DNA of 64,000 nt from the NCBI GenBank assembly GCA_022763735.1, contig JALEQY010000019.1, positions 1 through 64,000 of the forward strand. Reading direction: 5' to 3'. Origin of the DNA: Clostridiales bacterium (lineage in GTDB: Bacteria > Bacillota > Clostridia > Peptostreptococcales > Anaerovoracaceae). Made by a program: the position numbers and the translations under genes. A model generated the notes under the pieces. The model ran no database searches, was not told the DNA's origin, and saw nothing but the letters and a program-made list of their open reading frames with translations. Positions 1 through 9,164 of the stretch are shown in pieces (position 1 is the first letter of the stretch; every line of letters begins with the position of its first letter).

Positions 1-629
1 TTTTCATTTTTCTCACACCCTTTCACTTGATACACCTTAAAAAACTGCCGCACGTGCTTTTCCACCATATCCATAATCTCACTTTCACGATCCGGTTCCC
101 TGTCACACAGGTTTATCCATACGGTAATCGGCAGACATAATTGAGCTGCCATAAGCTCCGGCTCTTCTCCTGTAATAACACCATGATGGATCAGATGTTC
201 AATCATTTCAGTAAAATAATCGAGAACATCTGAATAATTCTGCTTTGTCTGCAGCTTTGCCAGCTCCGGATTCTGGAACTGTTCAATTACAAGCATTTTC
301 CTCGCCTTGCTGATATATGGATCATGTATGATATAAGACAGCTGATTCTGAATCATCTTTACGGCTGCATCTGATGTCAGAGGAATGTTCTCAATACCTT
401 TCTCACGGTTTTTCTTTGAGAAAACAGAATGCTTCTCATACTGCTCCAGTACCTCATCGATCAGTGCCTCCAATATAGCTCGTTTGTTCTCAAAATGACT
501 GTAAAGCGATGCTTTACGAATACCGACCGCATCAGTAATCTGAGAAATCGACGTAGACTCAAATCCCTGCACCGAAAACAGACTCAGAGATGCATCCAGA
601 ATTTCCTGTTTTGTATTTCCTCGCTCCAT
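1..629 (-). CDS. TetR/AcrR family transcriptional regulator (3' end truncated by window edge)
   Basis: Open minus-strand frame from ATG at 629 reading MERGNTKQEILDASLSLFSVQGFESTSISQITDAVGIRKASLYSHFENKRAILEALIDEVL..., a typical TetR N-terminal HTH; SD AAAGGAGAA upstream; no stop before position 1. Confidence 0.9.
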   Translation of the reverse strand, partial: MERGNTKQEILDASLSLFSVQGFESTSISQITDAVGIRKASLYSHFENKRAILEALIDEVLEQYEKHSVFSKKNREKGIENIPLTSDAAVKMIQNQLSYIIHDPYISKARKMLVIEQFQNPELAKLQTKQNYSDVLDYFTEMIEHLIHHGVITGEEPELMAAQLCLPITVWINLCDREPDRESEIMDMVEKHVRQFFKVYQVKGCEKNE

Positions 630-668
630 AACCGATTCTCCTTTGCTGAAACAAATTTTTACAGCATC

Positions 669-697
669 ATTATAACTTACTACCGTTCGGTAGTCAA
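669..697 (-). promoter_or_regulatory. sigma-A type promoter TTGACT-N17-TATAAT with a palindromic operator ACTACCG-TT-CGGTAGT (679-694) in the spacer
   Basis: Minus-strand TTGACT (692-697), 17-nt spacer, TATAAT (669-674); perfect 7-bp inverted repeat at 679-694, upstream of the tetR ATG. Confidence 0.75.
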
Positions 698-773
698 TGT
701 AAAATGCATATATACTTTTAAAATCGATCATATCAAGCCAGAGATATTTCCTGTTAATTATGAAACATAGAAT

Positions 774-820
774 ATAAAAATCCCTCTGCTTTATATGAAT
801 CATATACGCAAAGGGATTTG
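774..820 (-). terminator. Rho-independent terminator downstream of tRNA-Ser
   Basis: Minus strand AAATCCCTTTGC ... GCAGAGGGATTTTTAT; 12-bp stem with one mismatch followed by a T-run. Confidence 0.6.
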
Positions 821-823
821 TTC

Positions 824-911
824 TGGCGGAGAGTCCGGGATTCGAACCCGGGGCCCGGTTAAGGGCACGGCATTTCGAGTGCCGCACGATCGACCACTCT
901 GACAACTCTCC
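824..911 (-). tRNA. tRNA-Ser (anticodon CGA), CCA encoded
   Basis: Reverse complement GGAGAGTTGTCAGAGTGGTCGATCGTGCGGCACTCGAAATGCCGTGCCC...GGGTTCGAATCCCGGACTCTCCGCCA; acceptor stem GGAGAGT/ACTCTCC, anticodon stem CGGCA/TGCCG with loop CTCGAAA, long variable arm. Confidence 0.95.
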
Positions 912-1064
912 ATATTGATTTTAACAGGATAAACTGCATGTCAGTTCCATACACGTCAGTTCTCCGATGGCTTCTAGTATACCTTAATTTCCGGTTGTAT
1001 GCAATAGCCTAAAATGATATTATTTATATATAAGGTTATAGTTAACAAACCAGTGAGGTATCAA

Positions 1065-1922
1065 ATGTACGATAATTTAGATGTGGTCATTGCCGACCCG
1101 GCCGGAAATATCACAATAATGGTTCTGACCCCTGTTGACAGGAAAGATTATGCTCAGGTGGCTCAGAAACTTCTCAAAAACAAAACGCTTAATGGAGAAC
1201 AGGTGGCATTCATGCTGCCGGATTCTGACCGTAAGCAGACCACAAATCATAACGATTCATTATCAGATAACGATCTGTCCGCCGGCTACCCTGCTATGGA
1301 AATGTGCGGTCTTGAATTCTGCGGTAATGCATCCAGAGCCTTCGCTCTTTACAGGTCATCTCTCTCTGTACCGCATAAGAACGAAATAACAGTCAAAGTA
1401 AGCGGGTGCGATAAACCGCTTACTGCCAGGATCGATCACAGTACAGGCAATGTCGAAATGGATATGCCCACACCTGATGAAATCAGAGAATTTACTGATA
1501 AAGAGCTTTCTCTCAACAAAGGCGGAACACTTGTGTGTCTGGACGGTATCGCCCACCTGATTCTTCAGGATGTCCCACCTATGAAGGACACCTTTGAGAT
1601 GCTCCGGGACTGCATATATGAAAATTACGATCCAGATCTGCCGGCATTCGGAGTAATGTTCTGCGATACAGTAAACCAGATGATGACACCGGTGGTTTAC
1701 GTCAAGGATGTAGATACCACTTATTTCGAAGGAAGCTGTGCATCAGGCACCGTAGCTGCGGCGTATGCGCTGGCCACCACTCTGGAGGACGGGACGCACC
1801 AGCTTAACCTGCAGCAGCCCGGCGGTACCCTCTGCACAACCACAATAAAAAAAGAAAACCGCATCGAGAAGATTTCTCTCAGCGGCATAATAACTTTGTC
1901 GGATGTCATACATATAAGCTGA
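1065..1922 (+). CDS. DapF/PhzF-fold epimerase/racemase-like protein
   Basis: Two cysteine motifs typical of the fold (MCGLEFCGNASRAFALY and FEGSCASGTVAAAYA). ORF opens at 1014, but ATG 1065 has an SD-like GTGAGGT upstream. Confidence 0.65.
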   Translation: MYDNLDVVIADPAGNITIMVLTPVDRKDYAQVAQKLLKNKTLNGEQVAFMLPDSDRKQTTNHNDSLSDNDLSAGYPAMEMCGLEFCGNASRAFALYRSSLSVPHKNEITVKVSGCDKPLTARIDHSTGNVEMDMPTPDEIREFTDKELSLNKGGTLVCLDGIAHLILQDVPPMKDTFEMLRDCIYENYDPDLPAFGVMFCDTVNQMMTPVVYVKDVDTTYFEGSCASGTVAAAYALATTLEDGTHQLNLQQPGGTLCTTTIKKENRIEKISLSGIITLSDVIHIS

Positions 1923-1934
1923 TATGGAACGGGA

Positions 1935-2885
1935 TCACACAGACGGCACGATGAATCTGAAAGCATCCTCCACAATGGAGAACCTCACCTTCTTCTGTGT
2001 CGTGATCTCACCATCGGTGCACAATCTCAGGCTCTTGCCGTTAGCAGTAACGGTGAGAGCTTTTTCTTTCGTATATCTTATAATATTTCTGTCTATTATT
2101 TTTTTCTTGTTAAGATGTGTTCCCTTTGCATAGCTTGGAAACAAAGTAACAAAAGTCAGCCTGGAAATATCCTTCACAACACTGACATCCATCAGCCCGT
2201 CATCCAGCACTGATTCCGGTACACCTTTGACACCGCCTCCGCAGAAGCAGCCGTTGGCAATAGCTATAAGAAGAATACTGCCATCAAGTACAGTTCCGTC
2301 ATCGTATTTAATCGTAAGGTCGGCGCCCTTTTTTTCTATCAGTATTATTGCCACAGAAATCAGATAAGCCAGTGAACCGCCTACAAAAGGCCAGTCCTTG
2401 ACTCTGGCAGTCATATCCACCACATTGCAGTCAAATCCGATATTGAACATATTTGCGCAGTACCCTTCGGTCACATTGCCTTCATACTCTGCACAGAAAT
2501 GAATAGCATCACTATGCCTTGACTTTCCCGTTATCTGAGCCTTGATATCGAGAAAAGAGGACACGTCCCCGTAGTTGCGTATGTAATCGTTGCCGGTGCC
2601 CATAGGTATAACACCGATTTCCACGTTGTCAAAACCGTATACACCATTGACAAGCTCATTGACCGTTCCGTCCCCGCCGCAGCCGTAGATTCTCAGTTCC
2701 TGTCCTGCGGCATCAGCCTCCTCGCACAGCTGCCTCGCGTGCCTTTTGCAGTCCAGCGGCTCACTGGTAAAATATATGTCGTAGTCCACACCAAGCTCTG
2801 TGCATGCCGATGTAATGGCATCTGTGATATGACGGCGGCTTCTCTTCCTGCCGGATAAAGGGTTCATTATAAAAATATGCTTCAT
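1935..2885 (-). CDS. Diacylglycerol/lipid kinase family protein (DAGK catalytic domain, YegS-like)
   Basis: FIMNPLSGRKRS, YGCGGDGTVNELVNG, IPMGTGNDYIRNYG motifs. Confidence 0.9.
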   Translation of the reverse strand: MKHIFIMNPLSGRKRSRRHITDAITSACTELGVDYDIYFTSEPLDCKRHARQLCEEADAAGQELRIYGCGGDGTVNELVNGVYGFDNVEIGVIPMGTGNDYIRNYGDVSSFLDIKAQITGKSRHSDAIHFCAEYEGNVTEGYCANMFNIGFDCNVVDMTARVKDWPFVGGSLAYLISVAIILIEKKGADLTIKYDDGTVLDGSILLIAIANGCFCGGGVKGVPESVLDDGLMDVSVVKDISRLTFVTLFPSYAKGTHLNKKKIIDRNIIRYTKEKALTVTANGKSLRLCTDGEITTQKKVRFSIVEDAFRFIVPSV

Positions 2886-2981
2886 AAAATCCTCCTGCTT
2901 TCCCCTCTTTTAAAAATAACACAGTTAGGGTATAATACGCTATAGGAAAATAATGAAATTGACATAAATAAGGAGGAAAAA

Positions 2982-4091
2982 ATGGATCCAAGAATCAAAA
3001 AACTGGCTGACCTGCTGGTCGGATACTCATGCGATGTGCAGAAAGGCGAAAAAGTCCTCATCAGCTACGAAGGTGAATGCTGCAAGAACCTTGTAAGACA
3101 GATAATCAAGAACGTATATGACCGTGGCGGCATGCCGTACACTGAAATCCGCGACTCTGCCATAACAAGGGAAATCCTGTTAAACTGCAGTGAGGAACAG
3201 ATAGAATTCATGAACGACTGCCAGCTGACGCAGATGAAAGGCATGGACGCATACATCGCCATCAGAGCCGGCGGCAACACTGCAGAGCTGGCAGATGTAC
3301 CGTCAGAAAAGCTGAACATGTACTACAAGCTGACAAGACCTACCCTTGATTACAGAGTTAACCACACTAAATGGGTAGTTCTGAGATATCCGAACAACTC
3401 AATGGCGCAGCTTGCCAATACGAGCCTTGAAGCTTTCGAAGATTTCTATTTCGATGTATGCACACTGGACTACAAGAAGATGAGCAAAGCAATGGATTCC
3501 CTCGTTGAACTGATGAACAATACGGACAAAGTTCACATCAAGGGACCGGGCACTGATCTGAAATTCTCCATCAAGGGCATTCCAGCCATCAAGTGTGACG
3601 GTTTGAGAAATATACCTGACGGTGAAGTTTATACGGCTCCTGTCAGAGAATCAATGAACGGAACTATTTCATACAATACTCCGTCAGAAGAACAGGGATT
3701 CACTTATGAGAACATAGTTTTCAAGGTTAAGGATGGTAGAATTGTCAAGGCAACCTCTAATAACGACGAGAGAATAAACCAGCTTCTGGATACCGATGAA
3801 AATGCACGTTATTTCGGAGAATTCGCTCTCGGTGTCAATCCGTTCATCATGGATCCGATGAAGGATACTCTGTTCGACGAGAAAATTTCAGGAAGCTTCC
3901 ACCTGACTCCAGGCGCTTCCTATGAAGATGCTTTTAACGGCAACAAGTCCGCCATTCACTGGGATCTCGTAATGATACAGAGACCTGAATACGGCGGAGG
4001 TGAAATATATTTTGACGGCAAACTCATCAGGAAAGACGGTATGTTTGTTCTCCCTGAGCTTGAATGCCTCAATCCGGAAAACCTCAGATAA
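2982..4091 (+). CDS. Aminopeptidase, peptidase family M29
   Basis: MDPRIKKLADLLVGYSCDVQKGEKVLISYEG N-terminus and C-terminal ...IHWDLVMIQRPEYGGGEIYFDGKLIRKDGMFV; SD AAGGAGGAAAA. Confidence 0.9.
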   Translation: MDPRIKKLADLLVGYSCDVQKGEKVLISYEGECCKNLVRQIIKNVYDRGGMPYTEIRDSAITREILLNCSEEQIEFMNDCQLTQMKGMDAYIAIRAGGNTAELADVPSEKLNMYYKLTRPTLDYRVNHTKWVVLRYPNNSMAQLANTSLEAFEDFYFDVCTLDYKKMSKAMDSLVELMNNTDKVHIKGPGTDLKFSIKGIPAIKCDGLRNIPDGEVYTAPVRESMNGTISYNTPSEEQGFTYENIVFKVKDGRIVKATSNNDERINQLLDTDENARYFGEFALGVNPFIMDPMKDTLFDEKISGSFHLTPGASYEDAFNGNKSAIHWDLVMIQRPEYGGGEIYFDGKLIRKDGMFVLPELECLNPENLR

Positions 4092-4107
4092 ATCATTTTA
4101 AATCTTA

Positions 4108-4173
4108 TAAAAAATAAGAGCTGCAAGGCTGGTGGAATGATGATTCACACAGCCTGCAGCTCTTATTTTCATT
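4108..4173. terminator. Bidirectional terminator between convergent genes
   Basis: Long inverted repeat AAAATAAGAGCTGCAaGGCT...AGCCTGCAGCTCTTATTTT with A-tract left and T-tract right. Confidence 0.85.
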
Positions 4174-4198
4174 TTGTATTCTGTTTATGATAACGGGG

Positions 4199-5101
4199 TT
4201 ATTTTATCCAGTCATCATCATCTCCATTGTCGATGCCCTGCCATTCATCCCAGAGTTCAGTTTCCTGACTGGCTTTTTTTCTGATTGCTTTCTGTTTCTC
4301 ATGTTCTTCCTGGAATTCTCTGCGGCGTTCTTCCCTTTCGGAGCTCCAGTCTCTGAGTTCCTCAGCAGCTGACCCGGTATCGTCGGCCATATGGTCAGAG
4401 ACAGCAGAACGTTTCACATTCCTGTTTTTCATGTTTCTCCTGCTTATCAGAACAATGGCTATTATTGCGATCAGTGCAGCCAGAATTGCTGCTGTGATTA
4501 CCAGTATCTTTGTTATATCCGCATCTTCAGAAGATGTATCAGCCTCAGTCTCATCGTCAGGTCTTTCATCTACACCGTAGAGCATAGTTTCTTCAGTGGC
4601 AGCAGTATCAGATGACGGCCTGCCGGTATTATCCGAAGCAGCCGATCCCGAAACATGTATTGTTTTTGATGCTGACGGCTGATCATCCAGCATCATTTCA
4701 TCCAGGTCATAAATTTCATTGGTTATTACCTCCAGCGTTGTATCGCCGTCCTTCAGAGCTTTGAACTTCAGTTCGAAGGATATTGTGCCGTCGATTCCCG
4801 CTTCGTTAAGCTGAATATACCCTGAATCACCTGTGCTGCTTCCTCCCGAAATATACGATATTCTGCTGGAATCGTAATTCATGTATGCGATTACACGACC
4901 TACAGAGCCGCCGCCGAAGGCCACATTTACAGTAAAGGTTTCCCCTCCTTTAATCTCGCTTCCGCAGCCGATCGATACCGTCGAGGCTGCAAAAACCTTC
5001 GGTGTTATGAAAGGTAATGCCAGAGCTGTTATCACTACTATGATAATCAGTTTTCTGAGCACCTTTTCCATAATACTGTCATTATCATTATAATTTGCCA
5101 T
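4199..5101 (-). CDS. Cohesin-domain-containing exported membrane protein
   Basis: Signal peptide/TM; cohesin-like VSIGCGSEIKGGETFTVNVAFGG..VGRVIAYMNYDSSRISYISG..; C-terminal TM (ILVITAAILAALIAIIAIVLISRR) and charged tail. Confidence 0.7.
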   Translation of the reverse strand: MANYNDNDSIMEKVLRKLIIIVVITALALPFITPKVFAASTVSIGCGSEIKGGETFTVNVAFGGGSVGRVIAYMNYDSSRISYISGGSSTGDSGYIQLNEAGIDGTISFELKFKALKDGDTTLEVITNEIYDLDEMMLDDQPSASKTIHVSGSAASDNTGRPSSDTAATEETMLYGVDERPDDETEADTSSEDADITKILVITAAILAALIAIIAIVLISRRNMKNRNVKRSAVSDHMADDTGSAAEELRDWSSEREERRREFQEEHEKQKAIRKKASQETELWDEWQGIDNGDDDDWIK

Positions 5102-5133
5102 AATAAACTCCTATCCCGTTTATGTCTGCTGCT

Positions 5134-7104
5134 TTAAGGCAGCGGGCATGCACTTGCAGGCATGCTGTTATATACAGGTATCTCAAATGTGATCTTAGCA
5201 CTGCTCCTGTATCCTCTCTTGACTATACCGCCTTCACTTGCCGCACCTGATACGTTTGTCATATACTGATGTCTTCCTACATTGCTGATTCCGTTTTTAA
5301 CATTGAATTTCTTGGTGTAGTACGAATCCTGACCGCAGTTCACGTAAGACTGGGCATAGAACTGTGCTCCGCCTTTAATTGATTTATAAGGTGAATTCCA
5401 AGGCCTTGAGTATGAGCCTGAACACGACGCATACCACAGACCTCTCTGTACAGCGGTCATCGTGCTTGTAGGATATGCACCGATATTAAAGAAATTGTAG
5501 TAGCCCCTGTATCCTGATACTGTGCCTGTCACCATCTTGCTTCCGCTCCATCCCTGCTCCTGGATTATCATGGCAGCAAGGACATTAGGATTGACGTTAG
5601 AAGCTTTACCTGCCGCATAAATCAGGCTCTGATACGAGGAGTAGTCTCCAGGAGGATTCACACCTTCCATGAACGAACCTGCAATCACAGATTTTACAGT
5701 TGATTTGCTCTGGGAGCTGCTGTCAAATTTATGGGTCATAAACTGATATATGCCTGTTTCGTTAAGGAAATTCCTCGGATCCATATAATGTGCTATAACA
5801 GTTTTGCTCGCTTTATACCATCCTGGTTCAGGCTGTGTGTACTTATCGTCCGGATCCCTGTATGAAGACGGATATATACCGCTTATCAGGTTGCCGCCTC
5901 TTGATTTCTGATATGAAACCGCACTTCTCCAGCTGTATCCTGCCTTATAAGCCTTGAATACCCAGTTCGGATGTTCAGCATGTAGAGCTCTGAGACCCGG
6001 CTTATAGCTTTCAGGGAATCCCTGCGCTGTAAGATAGTCTTCAAATTCACTGTCGGATTTAACTGTCTTTACTGTTACATAATCAGAACAGATATAGCCT
6101 TTCTGGCTTGTGCTGTATTTGTATATGTACCATGTTTTGCCGTTGCTGTCCTTGGCTGAACCTGTAATTACTACAGTAGTGCCTTTGGCAAGCACTGTAA
6201 GCTTGCTGTAGCCTGTACCTGCTCCTGTTCTCACATTGAGTCCGTCTGATGTAGTCACAGTTCCTGTTTTGAAAGTTACTGTGCTCGATGATGAAGCTGT
6301 GCCTGATGATGATGACGTTCCTGATGTTTTGACATAACCTGAATGCACATATCCTGTTTTGCTGTTATAGGTGAATCTGTACCACCATGTACCGTTTTTA
6401 TCCCTGGCTTTGCCGGTTATCGTGAAAGTTTTCCCTTTTGATAGACTTCCTAATCTTGTATAGTTTGTCCCAGGGCCTGTTCTGACATTAAGGGAACTGC
6501 AGGTTACCGTTCCTTTTGTATTTTTTACCTCTGTAACAGAAAAACCGGATGTCACTTCAGTGGTTTTAACATATAAAGCACGCACGTATCCTGTTTTACC
6601 ATTGTATGTCAGTCTGTACCACAGCTTACCGTTTATATCATTAGTCTTACCGGTGACAGTAAATGTTTTGCCTTTTGCCATACTTCCTAGTCTGGTATAG
6701 CTTGTCCCCGGACCTGTTCTGACATTCAGAGGTCCGTCTGAAACAGTTCCTTTGGTATTTGACACAGATGTTACAGTAAACTTTATTATGTTAACGTATT
6801 TCGATATCACATATCCGGTCTTATTGTTGTATGTAAGCTTGTACCATTTCACCCCGTTCTTATCGCTGGCGGTGCCTTTGACTGTAAAGGTTTTACCCTT
6901 TAACATAGTACCGATGCACTTATATCCGGTGCCCGCTCCGGTCCTTACATTCAGTGCATCTGCAGTTACTTTGGCTGTTTCTCCTGTAGCGTATGCTTTT
7001 TCATGCGATACCGCAGATACAGCAGCAAACAGGAAGAAAATCATCGTCAGCACAAGCAATGCAGATATAGTATTCTTTCTTATTGCGGCATTATTTGTTA
7101 ACAT
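5134..7104 (-). CDS. Secreted multi-SH3b protein with C-terminal glucosaminidase-like (peptidoglycan hydrolase) domain
   Basis: Signal peptide; four SH3b repeats (xLNVRTGxGTxYxxLGxxxKGKTFTxxG...YxxKTGYVxxxYVK); C-terminal PNVLAAMIIQEQGWSGS...GYYNFFNIGAYPT...GAQFYAQSYVNCGQDSYYTKKFNV. Confidence 0.85.
   Translation of the reverse strand: MLTNNAAIRKNTISALLVLTMIFFLFAAVSAVSHEKAYATGETAKVTADALNVRTGAGTGYKCIGTMLKGKTFTVKGTASDKNGVKWYKLTYNNKTGYVISKYVNIIKFTVTSVSNTKGTVSDGPLNVRTGPGTSYTRLGSMAKGKTFTVTGKTNDINGKLWYRLTYNGKTGYVRALYVKTTEVTSGFSVTEVKNTKGTVTCSSLNVRTGPGTNYTRLGSLSKGKTFTITGKARDKNGTWWYRFTYNSKTGYVHSGYVKTSGTSSSSGTASSSSTVTFKTGTVTTSDGLNVRTGAGTGYSKLTVLAKGTTVVITGSAKDSNGKTWYIYKYSTSQKGYICSDYVTVKTVKSDSEFEDYLTAQGFPESYKPGLRALHAEHPNWVFKAYKAGYSWRSAVSYQKSRGGNLISGIYPSSYRDPDDKYTQPEPGWYKASKTVIAHYMDPRNFLNETGIYQFMTHKFDSSSQSKSTVKSVIAGSFMEGVNPPGDYSSYQSLIYAAGKASNVNPNVLAAMIIQEQGWSGSKMVTGTVSGYRGYYNFFNIGAYPTSTMTAVQRGLWYASCSGSYSRPWNSPYKSIKGGAQFYAQSYVNCGQDSYYTKKFNVKNGISNVGRHQYMTNVSGAASEGGIVKRGYRSSAKITFEIPVYNSMPASACPLP
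6055..6990 (-). repeat. Tandem SH3b repeat-encoding region (four copies)
   Basis: Four successive ~70-aa repeats in the translated ORF; copies 2 and 3 are the most alike (NTKGTV..LNVRTGPGT.YTRLGS..KGKTFT.TGK). Confidence 0.8.
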
Positions 7105-7171
7105 AAAACTCTCCTTGTAAACTTGTTGTTTTATCTTGATTTTTGTCGTTATTCATGTATAGTCTGACAGA

Positions 7172-7200
7172 ATTATATAACAAAAACGTTGAAAAGTCAA
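7172..7200 (-). promoter_or_regulatory. sigma-A type promoter for the SH3b/glucosaminidase gene
   Basis: Minus strand TTGACT-17-TATAAT (7195-7200 / 7172-7177). Confidence 0.7.
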
Positions 7201-7307
7201 CATTTACAGCCTTTTTTGCAATTCGTCGGCAAGTGTTTTTTTTCACCAGTTTTATTTTTTCAAAAATTATTTTTTTGAAACTGCTCTGCCAGATTTCCGT
7301 ATTCATG

Positions 7308-7340
7308 TAAAAAGGACCTGAGCATTAAAGTCAGATCCTC
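7308..7340 (-). terminator. Rho-independent terminator
   Basis: Minus strand GGATCTGA-CTTTAATGC-TCAGGTCC-TTTTTAC. Confidence 0.65.
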
Positions 7341-7347
7341 TGTATAT

Positions 7348-7575
7348 TCAATTGATATATATTTTCTGTTCAACATGTATGCCTTCTCTTTCGAGAATGC
7401 TGCAGCTCGCCTCCACATCTTTTATATCTGTCATCACTGCAAAGCTGCAGCTGTCTCTGATATATACAGGAAGCTTTATTATTCTGTTGTCTATCTGATT
7501 TTTTATCAGCGCATCTGAACATGCAGCTACACTGCAGTATCCGTTAAACACAAAACAGCATTTTTTGTTTTCCAA
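7348..7575 (-). CDS. Small DUF3343-like protein (putative Se/S carrier-like)
   Basis: 75 aa with CCFVFNGYCSVAACSDALIKNQIDNRIIKLPVYIRDSCSFAVMT; similar in layout to DUF3343; followed by a terminator. Confidence 0.5.
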   Translation of the reverse strand: MENKKCCFVFNGYCSVAACSDALIKNQIDNRIIKLPVYIRDSCSFAVMTDIKDVEASCSILEREGIHVEQKIYIN

Positions 7576-7598
7576 AGGGATTCCTCCCTCCTGTCAGA

Positions 7599-8843
7599 TC
7601 ATATGAGATTTTTCATCATCCGTATGTATATAGTCATAAGATCTGCAGGTTTCACGTCTCTGTCAGAGACAAGATCATACTCTGCCGTAAGCTCCTTGCC
7701 TTCATAGATCATAAGCGTGCCTATTTTTTCACCTTTGCTGATTCTTGACGGCATATCTTCCTTTATTATACTTTTAGTCCTGACCTGATCGGCTGTACCC
7801 TTTTTTACAGTAATTCCGATATCTTCAGAGGCTACTGCGAAGATATTTCTTACATCGCCCTTCTCTATTTTTATTTTCTTTACAGCTTCGCCTTTTTGGG
7901 AAATCTCCACTGTTTCATAGTTTGCGAATCCATAATCAAGCAGTTTACGCATCTGGTCAAACCTTATATCACTTGTTTTGCACCCCAGCACCACAGCGAT
8001 CAGTCTTGTGGAATCCCTCTGAGCTGCTCCTGACAGGCAGTATCCTGCATCCTGCGTAAAACCTGTTTTAACTCCTATTGCACCATCATAACTTCGTATG
8101 AGTTTATTTGTATTGGTCAGTGTGAATTTGTGCTGCTTGCCCGGAAGCCCTACTTTGATATCCTCCTGCCACGCTGTGAACCAGGCATGTGCTTTTTCGA
8201 ACTTCATAAGCTCTTTTGATATCATACCTATATCATATGCACAGGAATAATGATCTGCCACAGGAAGTCCGTTGGTATTAACAAAATTACTGTCCTCAAG
8301 TCCCAGCTCGGAGGCTCTTTCGTTCATCGCCTCCACGAAACTCTCCACACTGCCGCTAAGGTGTTCAGCCAGAGCCACACAGCCATCGTTGGCACTTACC
8401 ATTATGACTCCTTTTATGAGTTCCTCCACTGAATGCTGTTCTCCCGGTTCCATATACATCTGACTTCCGCCCATTCCGGCAGCACGATCCGAAATAGTGA
8501 CTTTATCATCGAGTGCAATTCTGCCCGACTGACAGCCTTCCATTATCAGCAGCAGTGTCATTACCTTCGTGACTGATGCCGGCGGCAGATGTTTTCTCTC
8601 ATTCTGTGCAAAAATCACTTTGCCGCTGCTTCCGTCGATGAGAACTGCCGCTTTGGCTTTTATCTTCATTTCCTCTCCCGAAACAGGAACGGCTTCTGAT
8701 ACTGTCGATGCGTCTTCCACTATTGTAAGGACTCTCTCCTGCGGCATGAAGTTCTGGATACCCATAAAACCACCGGCTGCCAGAAGCACTGCGGTCATTA
8801 TACCGCAAAGAGCCTTTTCCCACTTCTTCAATTTTCTTTTCAC
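7599..8843 (-). CDS. D-alanyl-D-alanine carboxypeptidase (PBP5/DacF family)
   Basis: LPPASVTKVMTLLLIMEG (SxxK), SANDGCVAL (SxN), GVKTGFTQDAGYCLSG (KTG). Longest ORF starts at 8876, but a strong SD (AGAGGAGG) precedes GTG at 8843. Confidence 0.92.
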   Translation of the reverse strand: MKRKLKKWEKALCGIMTAVLLAAGGFMGIQNFMPQERVLTIVEDASTVSEAVPVSGEEMKIKAKAAVLIDGSSGKVIFAQNERKHLPPASVTKVMTLLLIMEGCQSGRIALDDKVTISDRAAGMGGSQMYMEPGEQHSVEELIKGVIMVSANDGCVALAEHLSGSVESFVEAMNERASELGLEDSNFVNTNGLPVADHYSCAYDIGMISKELMKFEKAHAWFTAWQEDIKVGLPGKQHKFTLTNTNKLIRSYDGAIGVKTGFTQDAGYCLSGAAQRDSTRLIAVVLGCKTSDIRFDQMRKLLDYGFANYETVEISQKGEAVKKIKIEKGDVRNIFAVASEDIGITVKKGTADQVRTKSIIKEDMPSRISKGEKIGTLMIYEGKELTAEYDLVSDRDVKPADLMTIYIRMMKNLI

Positions 8844-8897
8844 AGAATAACCTCCTCTCTCCTTAAATGTATGCACTGTATTATGGAAAAAGTCGGT

Positions 8898-9164
8898 TTA
8901 TATTTTGTAAAGCTGCCACTGACATTTAGGTACTATATATTTAAGCTCATACCGTTTATCCATACCGTCAATAATGCTCTGGCATTCATATATTATGCAT
9001 TCTGAACCTGCAATCCTGCTTCTGTGAGTATTTAACCTCTTATCCACCTTCACCGTGATTTCTTCACCGGAGTCCTCCATCATTTTGAATTTATACGGAA
9101 TCGGAGGCTTATCGGCATATTCAAATACCACGATAGTCTTTATCGGCTTTGCCACGATCTTCAC
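8898..9164 (-). CDS. Small conserved-looking protein, gene overlaps the upstream Y-family polymerase gene by 4 bp
   Basis: 88 aa, beta-rich; start codon overlaps the polymerase stop (ATGA at 9161-9164), indicating co-translation. Confidence 0.7.
   Translation of the reverse strand: MKIVAKPIKTIVVFEYADKPPIPYKFKMMEDSGEEITVKVDKRLNTHRSRIAGSECIIYECQSIIDGMDKRYELKYIVPKCQWQLYKI

Noticed and set aside
429-770. Plus-strand 113-aa ORF opposite tetR
   Set aside because: Antisense shadow of a well-supported TetR frame and promoter; low-complexity translation.
824-911. tRNA-Ser as an integration site for a mobile island
   Set aside because: No integrase or duplicated 3' tRNA end was seen nearby in the window.
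6752-7120. Plus-strand 122-aa hydrophobic ORF
   Set aside because: Antisense of the SH3b gene and signal peptide; hydrophobicity is a complement artefact.
7091-7306. Minus-strand 71-aa ORF upstream of the SH3b gene
   Set aside because: Spans the TTGACT-17-TATAAT promoter and overlaps the SH3b start; AT-rich non-coding-looking translation.
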